Assembly: GCA_964455375.1 (NCBI GenBank)
Contig: CAYVXE010000016.1
Span: forward strand, 1 to 58,120
Source of the DNA: CAYVXE01 sp964455375
Lineage (GTDB): Bacteria > Zhuqueibacterota > Zhuqueibacteria > Oceanimicrobiales > Oceanimicrobiaceae
Direction: 5' to 3'
DNA: 58,120 bases
Both the position numbers and the translations under genes were made by a program. Under the pieces are notes generated by a model, which made no database searches, was not told the DNA's origin, and was given only the letters and a program-made list of their open reading frames with translations. Below are positions 17,479 to 26,109 of the stretch, in pieces (position 1 is the first letter of the stretch; every line of letters begins with the position of its first letter).

Positions 17479-18750
17479 TTAAGACGAGTTTGTATCTTTA
17501 AAATACTCTTCGGCTTGCTCAGGTGAAACTTCCATAAATTGATCGCAAATAATGTTTTCTTTGCCCATTTTTTTCAATGACATGGCGTATTTAAAAGAAG
17601 TTAAGCAGGAATTTTCGATTGAAGTTACAAAAATAATCAGTGAAATCAGGGCAATACCCGAGCAGACGATAAACATGAGCTGTATTCCATACCACTCGGA
17701 AATGGATCCTAAAATGACACCGGCCAGTGAAATGCCCAGATCGAATCCACCATAATAAAAGGAAAAAATTTTGCCGCGGGTTTCTTCTGTTGTGTTGTCA
17801 GCGACCAGTGCGGTCAGGGTGGGTTGATGTGCGCCAAAGCCAAAACCGTAGAACATGGCGGCAACAAATACCAGCAAAACAGTTTTGGATTGGCTGAGCG
17901 TGAAAACACCTGCGGCGAGCAAAAGCAGTGACAGGACAAGAAACGGTCCCTGACCCCATTTGTCGGATACCGGTCCGATGATGAAGCGGATAACAAATGT
18001 GGCCGTGCCGTAAACTGCAAAGAACAGGCCTATATTCATGGCAACATTTTCTTTCAAAAAGATCGGTATGTAAAACATAACACCGCCGTGAATGAGGCCG
18101 ATAAGCAAAATCATGATTGAAGCGATGAGAATTTTCCTTTGTTTGATCACGTGCAGGTAGTTTATCTTAGAGTTTGAGTTTTTGTCGGAGAAAGTATCCT
18201 TTAAAAAAAGTGAACTGAATAAGGCCAGAAATGATAAAACGGATACAAATCCGAATAAAACGTCATAACCCCAGGTGTCGCTGATGAGGCTACCTAAAAT
18301 CGGACCCAATGCGAAAGCAATGGTATTTACCATTCCTGTATAACTGATGACGGTTCCGCGGTTTGCAACCGGAGCGGCATCTGTAATCAAGGTGATGGAA
18401 GCAGTGCCGAAAGCGGCGAGTCCAAGCCCGTGAAATATTCTAACAGGCAGTAAACTGGGAATGGAATGGATAAACAGATACAGAATCGGCGAAATGATAA
18501 AGATAACCGTACCCATAATGAGAATTTTTTTGCGGCCGAGAGAATCTACTTTGTTACCAACCACCGGTCTGAAAACAAGGACTCCCACAGCAAAAGCACT
18601 CATGACGATTCCGATTTGAGAATTGTTGCCGCCAATCGTGTTTAAGTAGTTTGGCAAAGTGGGGAGCAGCGCCGATAAACTTGTGAAGAAAAGGATGCGA
18701 ATGCACCAGTTGAGGAGGAGTTGTCCGGTAAGGATGTTTTTTGATATCAT
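17479..18750 (-). CDS. MFS transporter
   Basis: 423 aa with 12 predicted helices and the MFS loop 2-3 motif VVGNKVDSLGRKKILI, plus a related PVSDKWGQGP after helix 8. It resembles drug/H+ antiporters of the DHA1 group, but the substrate is unknown. The C-terminal tail (about 35 residues) is polar and ends in an acidic EQAEEYFKDTNSS stretch. It stands alone on the - strand, divergent from the EnvC-like gene. No clear Shine-Dalgarno precedes the ATG. Confidence 0.85.
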   Translation of the reverse strand: MISKNILTGQLLLNWCIRILFFTSLSALLPTLPNYLNTIGGNNSQIGIVMSAFAVGVLVFRPVVGNKVDSLGRKKILIMGTVIFIISPILYLFIHSIPSLLPVRIFHGLGLAAFGTASITLITDAAPVANRGTVISYTGMVNTIAFALGPILGSLISDTWGYDVLFGFVSVLSFLALFSSLFLKDTFSDKNSNSKINYLHVIKQRKILIASIMILLIGLIHGGVMFYIPIFLKENVAMNIGLFFAVYGTATFVIRFIIGPVSDKWGQGPFLVLSLLLLAAGVFTLSQSKTVLLVFVAAMFYGFGFGAHQPTLTALVADNTTEETRGKIFSFYYGGFDLGISLAGVILGSISEWYGIQLMFIVCSGIALISLIIFVTSIENSCLTSFKYAMSLKKMGKENIICDQFMEVSPEQAEEYFKDTNSS

Positions 18751-18928
18751 CGGCGTCGCTAACTGTTTTGTGAAAAGGGAAACTAACGAAACTTCGTATT
18801 AAGTGCAAGTATTCTGATGCTGCGAAGCTGCGAATTCCAATAATCAAATGGCCGGTCAAGTCTGGCAGTTGATAGGACATTCCGGGGGCGATGCGAGTCA
18901 ACCTGACGAGCGTTCAAAAGAATTTCTA

Positions 18929-18957
18929 TTGATTTTCGACATTGATTCTCGTATCTT
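18929..18957 (+). promoter_or_regulatory. Promoter placed for a leaderless envC-like mRNA
   Basis: TTGATT (18929-18934), a 17-bp spacer and TATCTT (18952-18957). The -10 ends 6 nt before the ATG at 18963, so transcription would start at or within one base of the initiation codon. No Shine-Dalgarno is visible. Confidence 0.45.
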
Positions 18958-18962
18958 AATTG

Positions 18963-20126
18963 ATGTATTTAAAATATTTAAAAATTTTTATTGTGTTGGT
19001 CTGTTTCGGATTTTTTTTGTTAGGTGTTGCGCAAAGAAAAGTTGAGAAACATCATGACGCCTTACGGAGAATTCGGAAAGAGATCAATAAAATGGAAAAA
19101 GAAATTGCTGCCAAGAAAAAGCAGGAATCATCTGTATTATTCGTTCTTTCGAATTTGGATTTAGGAATTGATCTTGCACACAGCGCGCTGCAAAACTTAA
19201 CAAAGCAAAGAGAAAAAAGAGAAAAAGAAATCCGACAGATAGAACGCAATCTGAAAAATTCGGCAAAAGAACAGCAAAAATTGCGGGATATCATCTCAAA
19301 ACGTCTTGTTTATACGTACAAATATGGCCGATTGAAAGATTTAGAGCTATTGTTTACCGCTGAATCGCTGAATGAGGGTGTACTCTGGCTGGAATATCAG
19401 AAGCGATTGTCGGAAAATGATTATCGGAACTATTTATCTTTAAGAGAAAAAAGTGACCAGATTGTCCGGGATAGGAATCTCCTCGCTATCGAAATTAGCG
19501 AGAAGCAGAATCTCATTGCAGAGAAACACAAAGAGGAAAAAGAATTATTAAATAAAAAACGACAGCGGCAAAAGATACTTACTAAAATTCGAAAGAATAC
19601 CGATTTACTGCGTCAACAACTTGCCGAGAAGGAAAAAGCTGCAGCTGCGATCAGAAAAATTATTTTCCGGCTGGAAAAAGAACCAAAAATCACCCCTTTG
19701 GTGAAACCTGAAACGTTGTTTGCTGATTTGAACGGCCGCATGCTTTGGCCGGTAAAAGGCAAAATTGTTTCCCATTTTGGCAGGGTAAGACATCCTGAAT
19801 TAAAAACGATTACTGAAAATATCGGAATTGAGATAAAAGCTCCCGAAGGCAATCCGGTACAGTCGGTGGCGCGTGGTAAAGTGACTGCCATTACCTGGCA
19901 GCGGGGTAGTGGAAATATTATTATTATCAGTCATTACGGCGGGTATTATACTGTTTACACGCACCTAGAGGAAATTTATGTAGATTTACTTGAGGATGTG
20001 GATATGGGGCAAATTATTGGCAGTGTGGGTGAGTCAGGTTCAACGAAAGGCCCGGTACTGCATTTTGAAATATGGAAGGGCACAGAGAAATTAAACCCGG
20101 AACTCTGGCTTGCAAAGCGTTCGTAG
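18963..20126 (+). CDS. EnvC-like murein hydrolase activator with degenerate LytM domain
   Basis: 387 aa: an N-terminal signal/anchor helix (IFIVLVCFGFFLLGVAQ), a long coiled coil (about 25-255) rich in Lys/Glu/Arg, and a C-terminal M23/LytM domain (about 265-385). The zinc ligands of active M23 enzymes are mostly lost: the HxxxD position reads N286-I-G-I-E290, and the HxH position reads V365-L-H367; only H334 (YTHL) and H367 remain. This mirrors E. coli EnvC, which activates AmiA/AmiB amidases rather than cutting peptidoglycan. ATG 18963 is used in place of the overlapping TTG 18960. It has its own promoter. Confidence 0.82.
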   Translation: MYLKYLKIFIVLVCFGFFLLGVAQRKVEKHHDALRRIRKEINKMEKEIAAKKKQESSVLFVLSNLDLGIDLAHSALQNLTKQREKREKEIRQIERNLKNSAKEQQKLRDIISKRLVYTYKYGRLKDLELLFTAESLNEGVLWLEYQKRLSENDYRNYLSLREKSDQIVRDRNLLAIEISEKQNLIAEKHKEEKELLNKKRQRQKILTKIRKNTDLLRQQLAEKEKAAAAIRKIIFRLEKEPKITPLVKPETLFADLNGRMLWPVKGKIVSHFGRVRHPELKTITENIGIEIKAPEGNPVQSVARGKVTAITWQRGSGNIIIISHYGGYYTVYTHLEEIYVDLLEDVDMGQIIGSVGESGSTKGPVLHFEIWKGTEKLNPELWLAKRS

Positions 20127-20267
20127 GTGTTTATGGGGTTAATTCCCAAATCAATAAATCACAAGTTTCAGGCAATATTGAGTTTCCGGATTCGGAATTT
20201 GGCGGAGGGGGATTTGTTTGTAATTTGCTATTTGAGCATTCTAAAATAAGAACATTGAGACAGGGAA

Positions 20268-21353
20268 ATGGCATTTTCATCAGTTATCGGGCAGAGGCGC
20301 ATTAAGCTATTTTTTGAGAAGGCGTTGAAAAATCAGCGTCTGTCGCACGCTTACCTGTTTGTGGGTACAAAGGGCACGGGTAAGGAAGCGATGGCCCTTG
20401 AGTTGAGCAAAGCATTGTTGAGCTCTCAGGGGTTAAACTTTTCTCGGGAAGCTGATGTGGATGCATTAAGAGTGGCAAAATTGACCCATCCCGATATGGA
20501 ATTTATTTTTCCAGCACCGGCAAAATTGAAAGATACGGAATATTCCCGTATTGTTGAGAGCATTGTGAAGAACCCGTATTTGCGGTCGGAGCTATGGGCG
20601 AAACCGTCAATCCCAATTGCCAAGATTCGGGAACTTCGGCGAAAGTCGTCGTATAAATCGTATGAAGGCAAGGGGCGGGTTGTCATTTTAACAGATTGCG
20701 AGAAGATGACCACAGAAGCGGCTAATTCACTGCTAAAGCTTTTGGAAGAACCGCCTGATAAGATGCATATATTCATGATTTCATCCCGTCCGAACTTATT
20801 GTTACCGACGATTACTTCCCGGTGTCAAATTGTTAAATTTGAGCCGTTGCCTGCAACGGAAATTGAGAACGTATTGATGGAAAAGTTTTCTGTTGAGGCG
20901 GGAAAGGCCAGAATTACGGCGCGTTTAGCTAACGGTAGTTTTCGTAAGGCTGTGGAATTACTCGAAGAAGATTTGAATGATATGGAACTTCAGGCGCTGG
21001 AATTTTTTCGAAAATCCGTCCAGAATGAGTTTATTCAAATTTGCTACGTGGATGAACTTCTCAGTCATTACAACCGTGATTTAAAACGAGTCAAGGATTT
21101 GTTAATGCATTTGACATTTTGGTTTCGTGATGCCGTGCTGGTGAAAGAATCAATTTCAGAGCTTGAACGGCGAATTATTCATCAGAACCATCTCGATATT
21201 TTGAAAAATTTCACCAGGAACTTCCCCAATGCTGATTTACAAAATGCAGTGACTGAAATTGAAAAATCGTTTGAATTAATCGACAGGAATGTTCAAATTC
21301 AATTAATTCTTATTGTACTGCTCAATAAACTCAGAAAATTATTGAGGGGATAA
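20268..21353 (+). CDS. holB: DNA polymerase III subunit delta'
   Basis: 361-aa AAA+ clamp-loader subunit. Features: the N-terminal FSSVIGQ, a Walker A-like G-T-K-G-T-G-K-E, THPDMEFIFP, the sensor/SRC-type ILTDCEKMTTEAANSLLKLLEEPP and ISSRPNLLLPTITSRCQ. The Cys4 zinc module found in many delta' proteins is absent, and the spot is taken by a longer HPD-containing loop as in Bacteroidota-type HolB. It works with delta, tau and the beta clamp at the replisome. The ricT gene starts 1 nt after its stop, so the two are coupled. Confidence 0.88.
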   Translation: MAFSSVIGQRRIKLFFEKALKNQRLSHAYLFVGTKGTGKEAMALELSKALLSSQGLNFSREADVDALRVAKLTHPDMEFIFPAPAKLKDTEYSRIVESIVKNPYLRSELWAKPSIPIAKIRELRRKSSYKSYEGKGRVVILTDCEKMTTEAANSLLKLLEEPPDKMHIFMISSRPNLLLPTITSRCQIVKFEPLPATEIENVLMEKFSVEAGKARITARLANGSFRKAVELLEEDLNDMELQALEFFRKSVQNEFIQICYVDELLSHYNRDLKRVKDLLMHLTFWFRDAVLVKESISELERRIIHQNHLDILKNFTRNFPNADLQNAVTEIEKSFELIDRNVQIQLILIVLLNKLRKLLRG

Positions 21354-21354
21354 T

Positions 21355-22233
21355 ATGATGCATACTGATATTATCGAAATAAAATTTAAGGGTCCACGCA
21401 GAGAACGGTTTGTAAACTCCGAACACCTGCAATTTAAAGTTGGTGATTTTGCCATTGTTCAAGCGGAAAAAGGAATTGATTTCGGCCGTATAAATCAAAT
21501 TAGTTCTTTATTGAAATCGGAGGATAAAGATCAGAAATTAAAAAAAATCATCCGCAAATCCAATGAGAACGATTTTCGAAAAATGGCAGACAATCACCAG
21601 AAAGAAATAAAAGCTTTACAAGTTTGCAAGGATAAATTGGCCAATCATGATTTGAATATGAAGCTGGTTGATTGTGAATATCAATATGACGGGAAGAAAA
21701 TCACGTTTCATTTTACTTCCGAGAACCGGGTGGATTTCCGAAAGTTGGTGAAGGATATTGCGGCTATCTACAGAACGAGAATTGAATTCAGGCAAATAGG
21801 TGTGCGTGATGAGGCGCGGCGACTCACCGGATATGGTGTCTGTGGCAGACCGTTTTGTTGCACCTGCTGGATTAAGGATTTTATGCCGGTTACGACACAA
21901 TCAGCCAAAGAACAAAACCTGCCTTTAAATCCCACCAAGTTGGCTGGGGTGTGCGGTCGGTTAAAGTGCTGCCTCATATTTGAACGGGATTTTTATAATC
22001 AAGCGACAAAGGAATACCCGGAATTGGCGATGTCCATCAAAACGGCGAGAGGTGAGGGACTGGTTACAAATATCGATATTTTTAATGAGAAAGTGACCGT
22101 TTCCTATCCCGATGAATCTACGGAGGTGTTCCCCCTGGAGCAGGTGAAAGAGCAGTTGCAACAGTGCGAAGAAAAGTGCCAGACAGGAGAGGACTCCTGC
22201 GACGCGTTAACGTTAGGTGAGAATGAGCAATAG
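21355..22233 (+). CDS. ricT: PSP1-domain protein, RicT/YaaT family
   Basis: 292 aa with the PSP1 C-terminal domain and its cysteine pattern: GVCGRPFCCTCW and GVCGRLKCCLIFE, which in Bacillus RicT helps bind Fe-S clusters in the RicAFT (Y) complex controlling RNA processing. An acidic, Cys-containing tail (QCEEKCQTGEDSCD) is extra. Two ATGs (21355, 21358) follow GAGGGG; either may be used. Position directly after holB is the conserved arrangement known from Bacillus (holB-yaaT). Its cellular role in this lineage is not established. Confidence 0.87.
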   Translation: MMHTDIIEIKFKGPRRERFVNSEHLQFKVGDFAIVQAEKGIDFGRINQISSLLKSEDKDQKLKKIIRKSNENDFRKMADNHQKEIKALQVCKDKLANHDLNMKLVDCEYQYDGKKITFHFTSENRVDFRKLVKDIAAIYRTRIEFRQIGVRDEARRLTGYGVCGRPFCCTCWIKDFMPVTTQSAKEQNLPLNPTKLAGVCGRLKCCLIFERDFYNQATKEYPELAMSIKTARGEGLVTNIDIFNEKVTVSYPDESTEVFPLEQVKEQLQQCEEKCQTGEDSCDALTLGENEQ

Positions 22234-22257
22234 AGATCTGTAAGAGGTGAGGTTAAT

Positions 22258-24309
22258 TTGGAACCACAGAAAAAACTACTGGTGACCAGCGCCCTGCCGT
22301 ATGCAAATGGACCTTTGCACATCGGTCATTTAGCCGGTGCCTATCTTCCTGCCGATATTTTCGTACGCTATCAACGATTGAAGGGAGCCGATGTTGTCTA
22401 TATTGGCGGTTCGGATGAACATGGCGTTGCCATCACCATTCGTGCCGAGCAGGAAGGTGTTTTCCCAAAGGAGATCATCGACCGCTACCACGAACTGAAT
22501 AAGGCGTGTTTTCTGAAATTCGGTTTTAGCTTTGATAATTATTCGAGAACATCATTGCCGATTCACCATGAAACCGGACAGGAATTTTTTCTCGATATGT
22601 TTGAGAAAGGGATTCTAAAGAAAAAAACCGAAAAGCAGTTTTATGATGAAAATGCGCACATGTTTTTACCCGATCGCTATGTGGAAGGAACATGTTCTGT
22701 GTGTGGTTCCGAAGGGGCGCGTGGCGACCAGTGTGAAAACTGTGGTAGTGACTTAAACCAAACGGAGTTGATCAATCCCATAAGCAAAATCACTGGAAAG
22801 CCCCCTGTTCTCAAGGATACGTTCCACTGGTATTTCCCGCTTGGAGATTTCCAGAAACAGTTAAAGGACTATGTGGACAGCCATCCCGAATGGAAAGAAA
22901 ACGTTAAGAATTATTGCTACGGCTGGTTGAAAGGCGGCTTGAAGGACCGTGCGGTTACCCGTGATCTGGAGTGGGGAATCAAGGTGCCGCTGGAGGAAGC
23001 GCATGGAAAAGTCATTTATGTATGGTTTGAAGCGGTTCTGGGTTACATTTCATCCACCAAGGAATGGGCGCAAAAATCAGGAGAACCGGATAAGTGGAAG
23101 GATTACTGGCAGAATGATGACTGCCGTTTGATTCATTTTATCGGCAAGGATAACATCGTGTTTCATGCGCTAATGTTTCCGGCATTTCTCATGGCAAAAG
23201 GGGGCTATGTCCTGCCGGACAACGTGCCGGCAAATGAGTTTCTCAACATTCGAAGCCGTAAAATTTCCACCAGCCGGAATTATGCCATCTGGCTTGAAGA
23301 TTATCTGCAGCGTTTTCCACCCGATCCCATGCGTTACTGCCTCGCCGCCATCGCTCCCGAAACCAAAGATTCGGATTTTTCCTGGAAAGATTTTCAAACC
23401 CGAAACAACAGCGAGCTCGTCGGCATTCTGGGCAATTTTATCAATCGATCCCTGACATTCATAGAGAGACACTTTAAAAATCAAGTCCCTGAACAATTCT
23501 CGCTGGACGGTCTGGACAACGGGATGTTGAAACGCATTGCCGGTGCCCCCGATAGAGTCGGTGCCGCGCTGGAAAAATTCGAAGTCAGGAATGCCTTGAA
23601 AGAATTTATGGATGTCGCCCGTGACGGCAACAAATATTTCAATGATAAAGAGCCGTGGAGATCAATTAAAAATGATCGCGAGACATGCAGTACCACGCTT
23701 AACATTTGTGTGCAGGTGGCTAAAACACTGGCCGTTCTGATGGCGCCATTTCTTCCTTTTTCTGCTGAGAAACTCTGGAAAATGCTCCGGCAGAATGGTA
23801 GTGTCCATAAACAGAATTGGCAAACAGCCGGGACGGATTTTGTCGCTCCGAGGAGAAAGTTGGCTAAGCCGGAAATTTTATTTTCCAAAATTGATGATCA
23901 AACTATTGATGCTGAGATTGAACGTCTAACCGGTGGCGGGACCACTGAAAAAAAAGTGACTGAAAAAATGATTGAAAAAAGTGATTTCATTACGTTTGAT
24001 CAATTTAAGCAAATCGATTTGCGGGTAGCGAAAGTATTAACTGCGGAAAAGGTGGAGAAAACGGATAAGCTTTTACGGCTTGAAGTAGACCTTGACGGCG
24101 AGAAACGGCAAATTATCGCCGGTGTTGCGCAGCATGTGGACATGGAAACCCTTCCCGGGAAAAAAATCATTGTCGTTGCCAATCTCGAACCGGCTAAAAT
24201 ACGCGGGCTGGAATCGCAGGGGATGCTGTTGGCGGCGGAAGGAGATAACGGGGAACTGGCACTGCTAACCGTTGATAAAGATATCAGTTCCGGCGCGAAA
24301 ATCAGGTAA
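22258..24309 (+). CDS. metG: Methionyl-tRNA synthetase
   Basis: 683-aa class I synthetase. The HIGH motif is HIGH in NGPLHIGHLAGAY; the zinc knuckle is CSVCGSEGARGDQCENCG; the KMSKS motif reads K335-I-S-T-S339 (K[IF]STS is, from memory, a common variant in this enzyme type). A C-terminal EMAP/Trbp111-like tRNA-binding domain (about 575-683, FDQFKQIDLRVAKV) follows a linker. It charges tRNA-Met in the cytoplasm. Start TTG 22258 is set by GAGGTGAGG 5 nt upstream and by the expected N-terminus (KLLVTSALPYANG). It lies 24 bp after ricT. Confidence 0.95.
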   Translation: MEPQKKLLVTSALPYANGPLHIGHLAGAYLPADIFVRYQRLKGADVVYIGGSDEHGVAITIRAEQEGVFPKEIIDRYHELNKACFLKFGFSFDNYSRTSLPIHHETGQEFFLDMFEKGILKKKTEKQFYDENAHMFLPDRYVEGTCSVCGSEGARGDQCENCGSDLNQTELINPISKITGKPPVLKDTFHWYFPLGDFQKQLKDYVDSHPEWKENVKNYCYGWLKGGLKDRAVTRDLEWGIKVPLEEAHGKVIYVWFEAVLGYISSTKEWAQKSGEPDKWKDYWQNDDCRLIHFIGKDNIVFHALMFPAFLMAKGGYVLPDNVPANEFLNIRSRKISTSRNYAIWLEDYLQRFPPDPMRYCLAAIAPETKDSDFSWKDFQTRNNSELVGILGNFINRSLTFIERHFKNQVPEQFSLDGLDNGMLKRIAGAPDRVGAALEKFEVRNALKEFMDVARDGNKYFNDKEPWRSIKNDRETCSTTLNICVQVAKTLAVLMAPFLPFSAEKLWKMLRQNGSVHKQNWQTAGTDFVAPRRKLAKPEILFSKIDDQTIDAEIERLTGGGTTEKKVTEKMIEKSDFITFDQFKQIDLRVAKVLTAEKVEKTDKLLRLEVDLDGEKRQIIAGVAQHVDMETLPGKKIIVVANLEPAKIRGLESQGMLLAAEGDNGELALLTVDKDISSGAKIR

Positions 24310-24542
24310 CTCAACGTGGTCGTTCTCTTAAATTGTTTTGTACCGTTCAGGTACCCGAGTGAAAAAAATACGGAGGTCGAAGGAGGATTTCACAGGAAGA
24401 TAAGAAGAAAAGGAAGACAAAAATTCCGCTGGTTCTCTAAGGTGAGAATCTATAAAGTGATCTGGCGTTGGTTTTTCTTCATATAGAAAAGTTTGAGTTA
24501 CTCGTATTTTGGGGGTTTCTCTGTACGTAGGATATCAAAATC

Positions 24543-25310
24543 ATGTTTATCGACACGCACGCACATCTTTATTTCGACCGGTTCGACGAGGACCGTGATG
24601 CCGTCATACAGCATGCATTTGACTCTGATGTAAAAAAAATCATCAACATAGCGATTGATCTTGATTCAGCCAGAAACTGTGTGCGCTTAGCGGAACAGTA
24701 CGACGGACTGTTTGCGGCTGTGGGCGTCCACCCCAATGATGCGCAACTGTTTAATGACGAGACCCGCGATGAACTCAAAAGATTGCTCGAACATCCGAAG
24801 GTGGTGGCCGTCGGTGAAATCGGCATGGATTATTATTGGGATAAAACGTCGCCTGTGCTGCAAGAAACTGTATTCCGGAAACAAATTCAGTTGGCTAAAG
24901 ATGTGGGATTGCCCATTATCATTCATAATCGTAACGCTGCAAGGGATATTCTGAAAATATTGAAGTCTGAAGGTGTCGCGGGATTGACCGGCGTTTTTCA
25001 TTGTTTTTCCGAAGATGCTGCTGTTGCCAATGACGTTTTGGCGTTAGGTTTTCGTATTTCATTTACCGGGAATCTGACGTTTAAAAAATCCACCTTGCCG
25101 GCTGTGGCCAAAGACGTACCTTTGGATCGGCTTCTTTTGGAGACGGACTGTCCGTTTCTTTCTCCGGAACCGAGACGCGGCCGGCGGAATGAACCTGCAC
25201 ATGTGATTTACATCGCTGAGAAATTAGCCGAAATAAAAGGGCTATCTCTTGGTGAGATTTGCGATAAAACCACGGATAATGCTGTGAAGTTGTTTGGTTT
25301 GGAGGGATGA
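24543..25310 (+). CDS. tatD: TatD-family metal-dependent DNase
   Basis: 255 aa, the normal TatD length. Motifs in order: FIDTHAHL (HxH metal site), VGEIGMDYYWD (metal Glu), IIHNRNA, VFHCFSED and the LLLETDCPFLSPEPRRGRRN signature. These enzymes degrade DNA 3'-5' with divalent metal. A 233-bp non-coding stretch separates it from metG. The rsmA start lies 8 nt beyond the stop, so the two are in one transcript. Confidence 0.92.
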   Translation: MFIDTHAHLYFDRFDEDRDAVIQHAFDSDVKKIINIAIDLDSARNCVRLAEQYDGLFAAVGVHPNDAQLFNDETRDELKRLLEHPKVVAVGEIGMDYYWDKTSPVLQETVFRKQIQLAKDVGLPIIIHNRNAARDILKILKSEGVAGLTGVFHCFSEDAAVANDVLALGFRISFTGNLTFKKSTLPAVAKDVPLDRLLLETDCPFLSPEPRRGRRNEPAHVIYIAEKLAEIKGLSLGEICDKTTDNAVKLFGLEG

Positions 25311-25317
25311 GAATGGA

Positions 25318-26109
25318 ATGAGAAAAAGGACATTTCGGCCAAAACAGAGTCTCGGGCAGAATTTTCTTCAGGATGAAAATGTTGTCCGGAAAATAGCACA
25401 CAACATCAACCCCGGCCCGCAGGATACGATGGTCGAAATCGGGCCTGGTTTTGGCATATTGACCAAACATCTCCTTCCCAAGGTTCACCGTCTCATCGCC
25501 ATTGAAATAGACCAACATTTATTCGAGAAATTGCAACAGCGGTACACGGACGCCAATTTAGAGCTGGTACACGCTGATTTTTTAAAAACAGATTTAAGCA
25601 AATATTTTTTTGAAAGTCGTAAGATCAGGGTTGTGGGAAATATTCCATATCATATTACCAGTCCGGTCATTTTCAAAATATTCCCTGTTCGTGCGCATGT
25701 TCAGGATCTGATTTTGATGATTCAACGGGAAGTCGCGGAAAGAATTATCGCTGTACCGGGAAATAAATCGTTTGGAATTTTGTCTGTTTTCAGCCAACTG
25801 TATTCGAAACCTGAAATTTTGTTTCATGTTTCACGGCATGTTTTTTCCCCGAAACCCGATGTCGATTCGTCGGTTGTTCGCTGGGACTTTTCAAAAGCCC
25901 CTGTGTTGACCATAGACAATGAAGAGTTTCTGAAAAAAGTCGTGCGAACGGCCTTTCAGCAGCGGCGGAAAATGCTGCGCAAATCGCTGCAGCAGCTTCC
26001 CGGAATTGGTAAAAAAATTCTTGAAGTGGATTTTGATCTGCAAAAACGGCCTGAGCAGTTGCAGGTAGCCGAGTTCGTAACCCTGGCAAATTTGATAAAT
26101 AAATTATGA
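25318..26109 (+). CDS. rsmA: 16S rRNA dimethyladenosine transferase
   Basis: KsgA/RsmA, which dimethylates two adjacent adenosines in helix 45 of 16S rRNA. Motifs: QSLGQNFLQDENVV, the SAM-binding VEIGPGFGILT, IAIEIDQ and the catalytic VGNIPYHITSP. ATG 25318 is chosen over an upstream in-frame TTG (25294) because the family starts near RKRTFRPKQSLGQNF and GGAGGG lies 12 nt upstream. It overlaps the mgtE start by 4 nt (ATGA). Confidence 0.95.
   Translation: MRKRTFRPKQSLGQNFLQDENVVRKIAHNINPGPQDTMVEIGPGFGILTKHLLPKVHRLIAIEIDQHLFEKLQQRYTDANLELVHADFLKTDLSKYFFESRKIRVVGNIPYHITSPVIFKIFPVRAHVQDLILMIQREVAERIIAVPGNKSFGILSVFSQLYSKPEILFHVSRHVFSPKPDVDSSVVRWDFSKAPVLTIDNEEFLKKVVRTAFQQRRKMLRKSLQQLPGIGKKILEVDFDLQKRPEQLQVAEFVTLANLINKL

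Noticed and set aside
22258..24309. MetG KMSKS reads KISTS, at first a possible inactivating change
   Set aside because: Lys and Ser are kept and K(I/F)STS is a usual variant in this type of MetRS; not treated as unusual.
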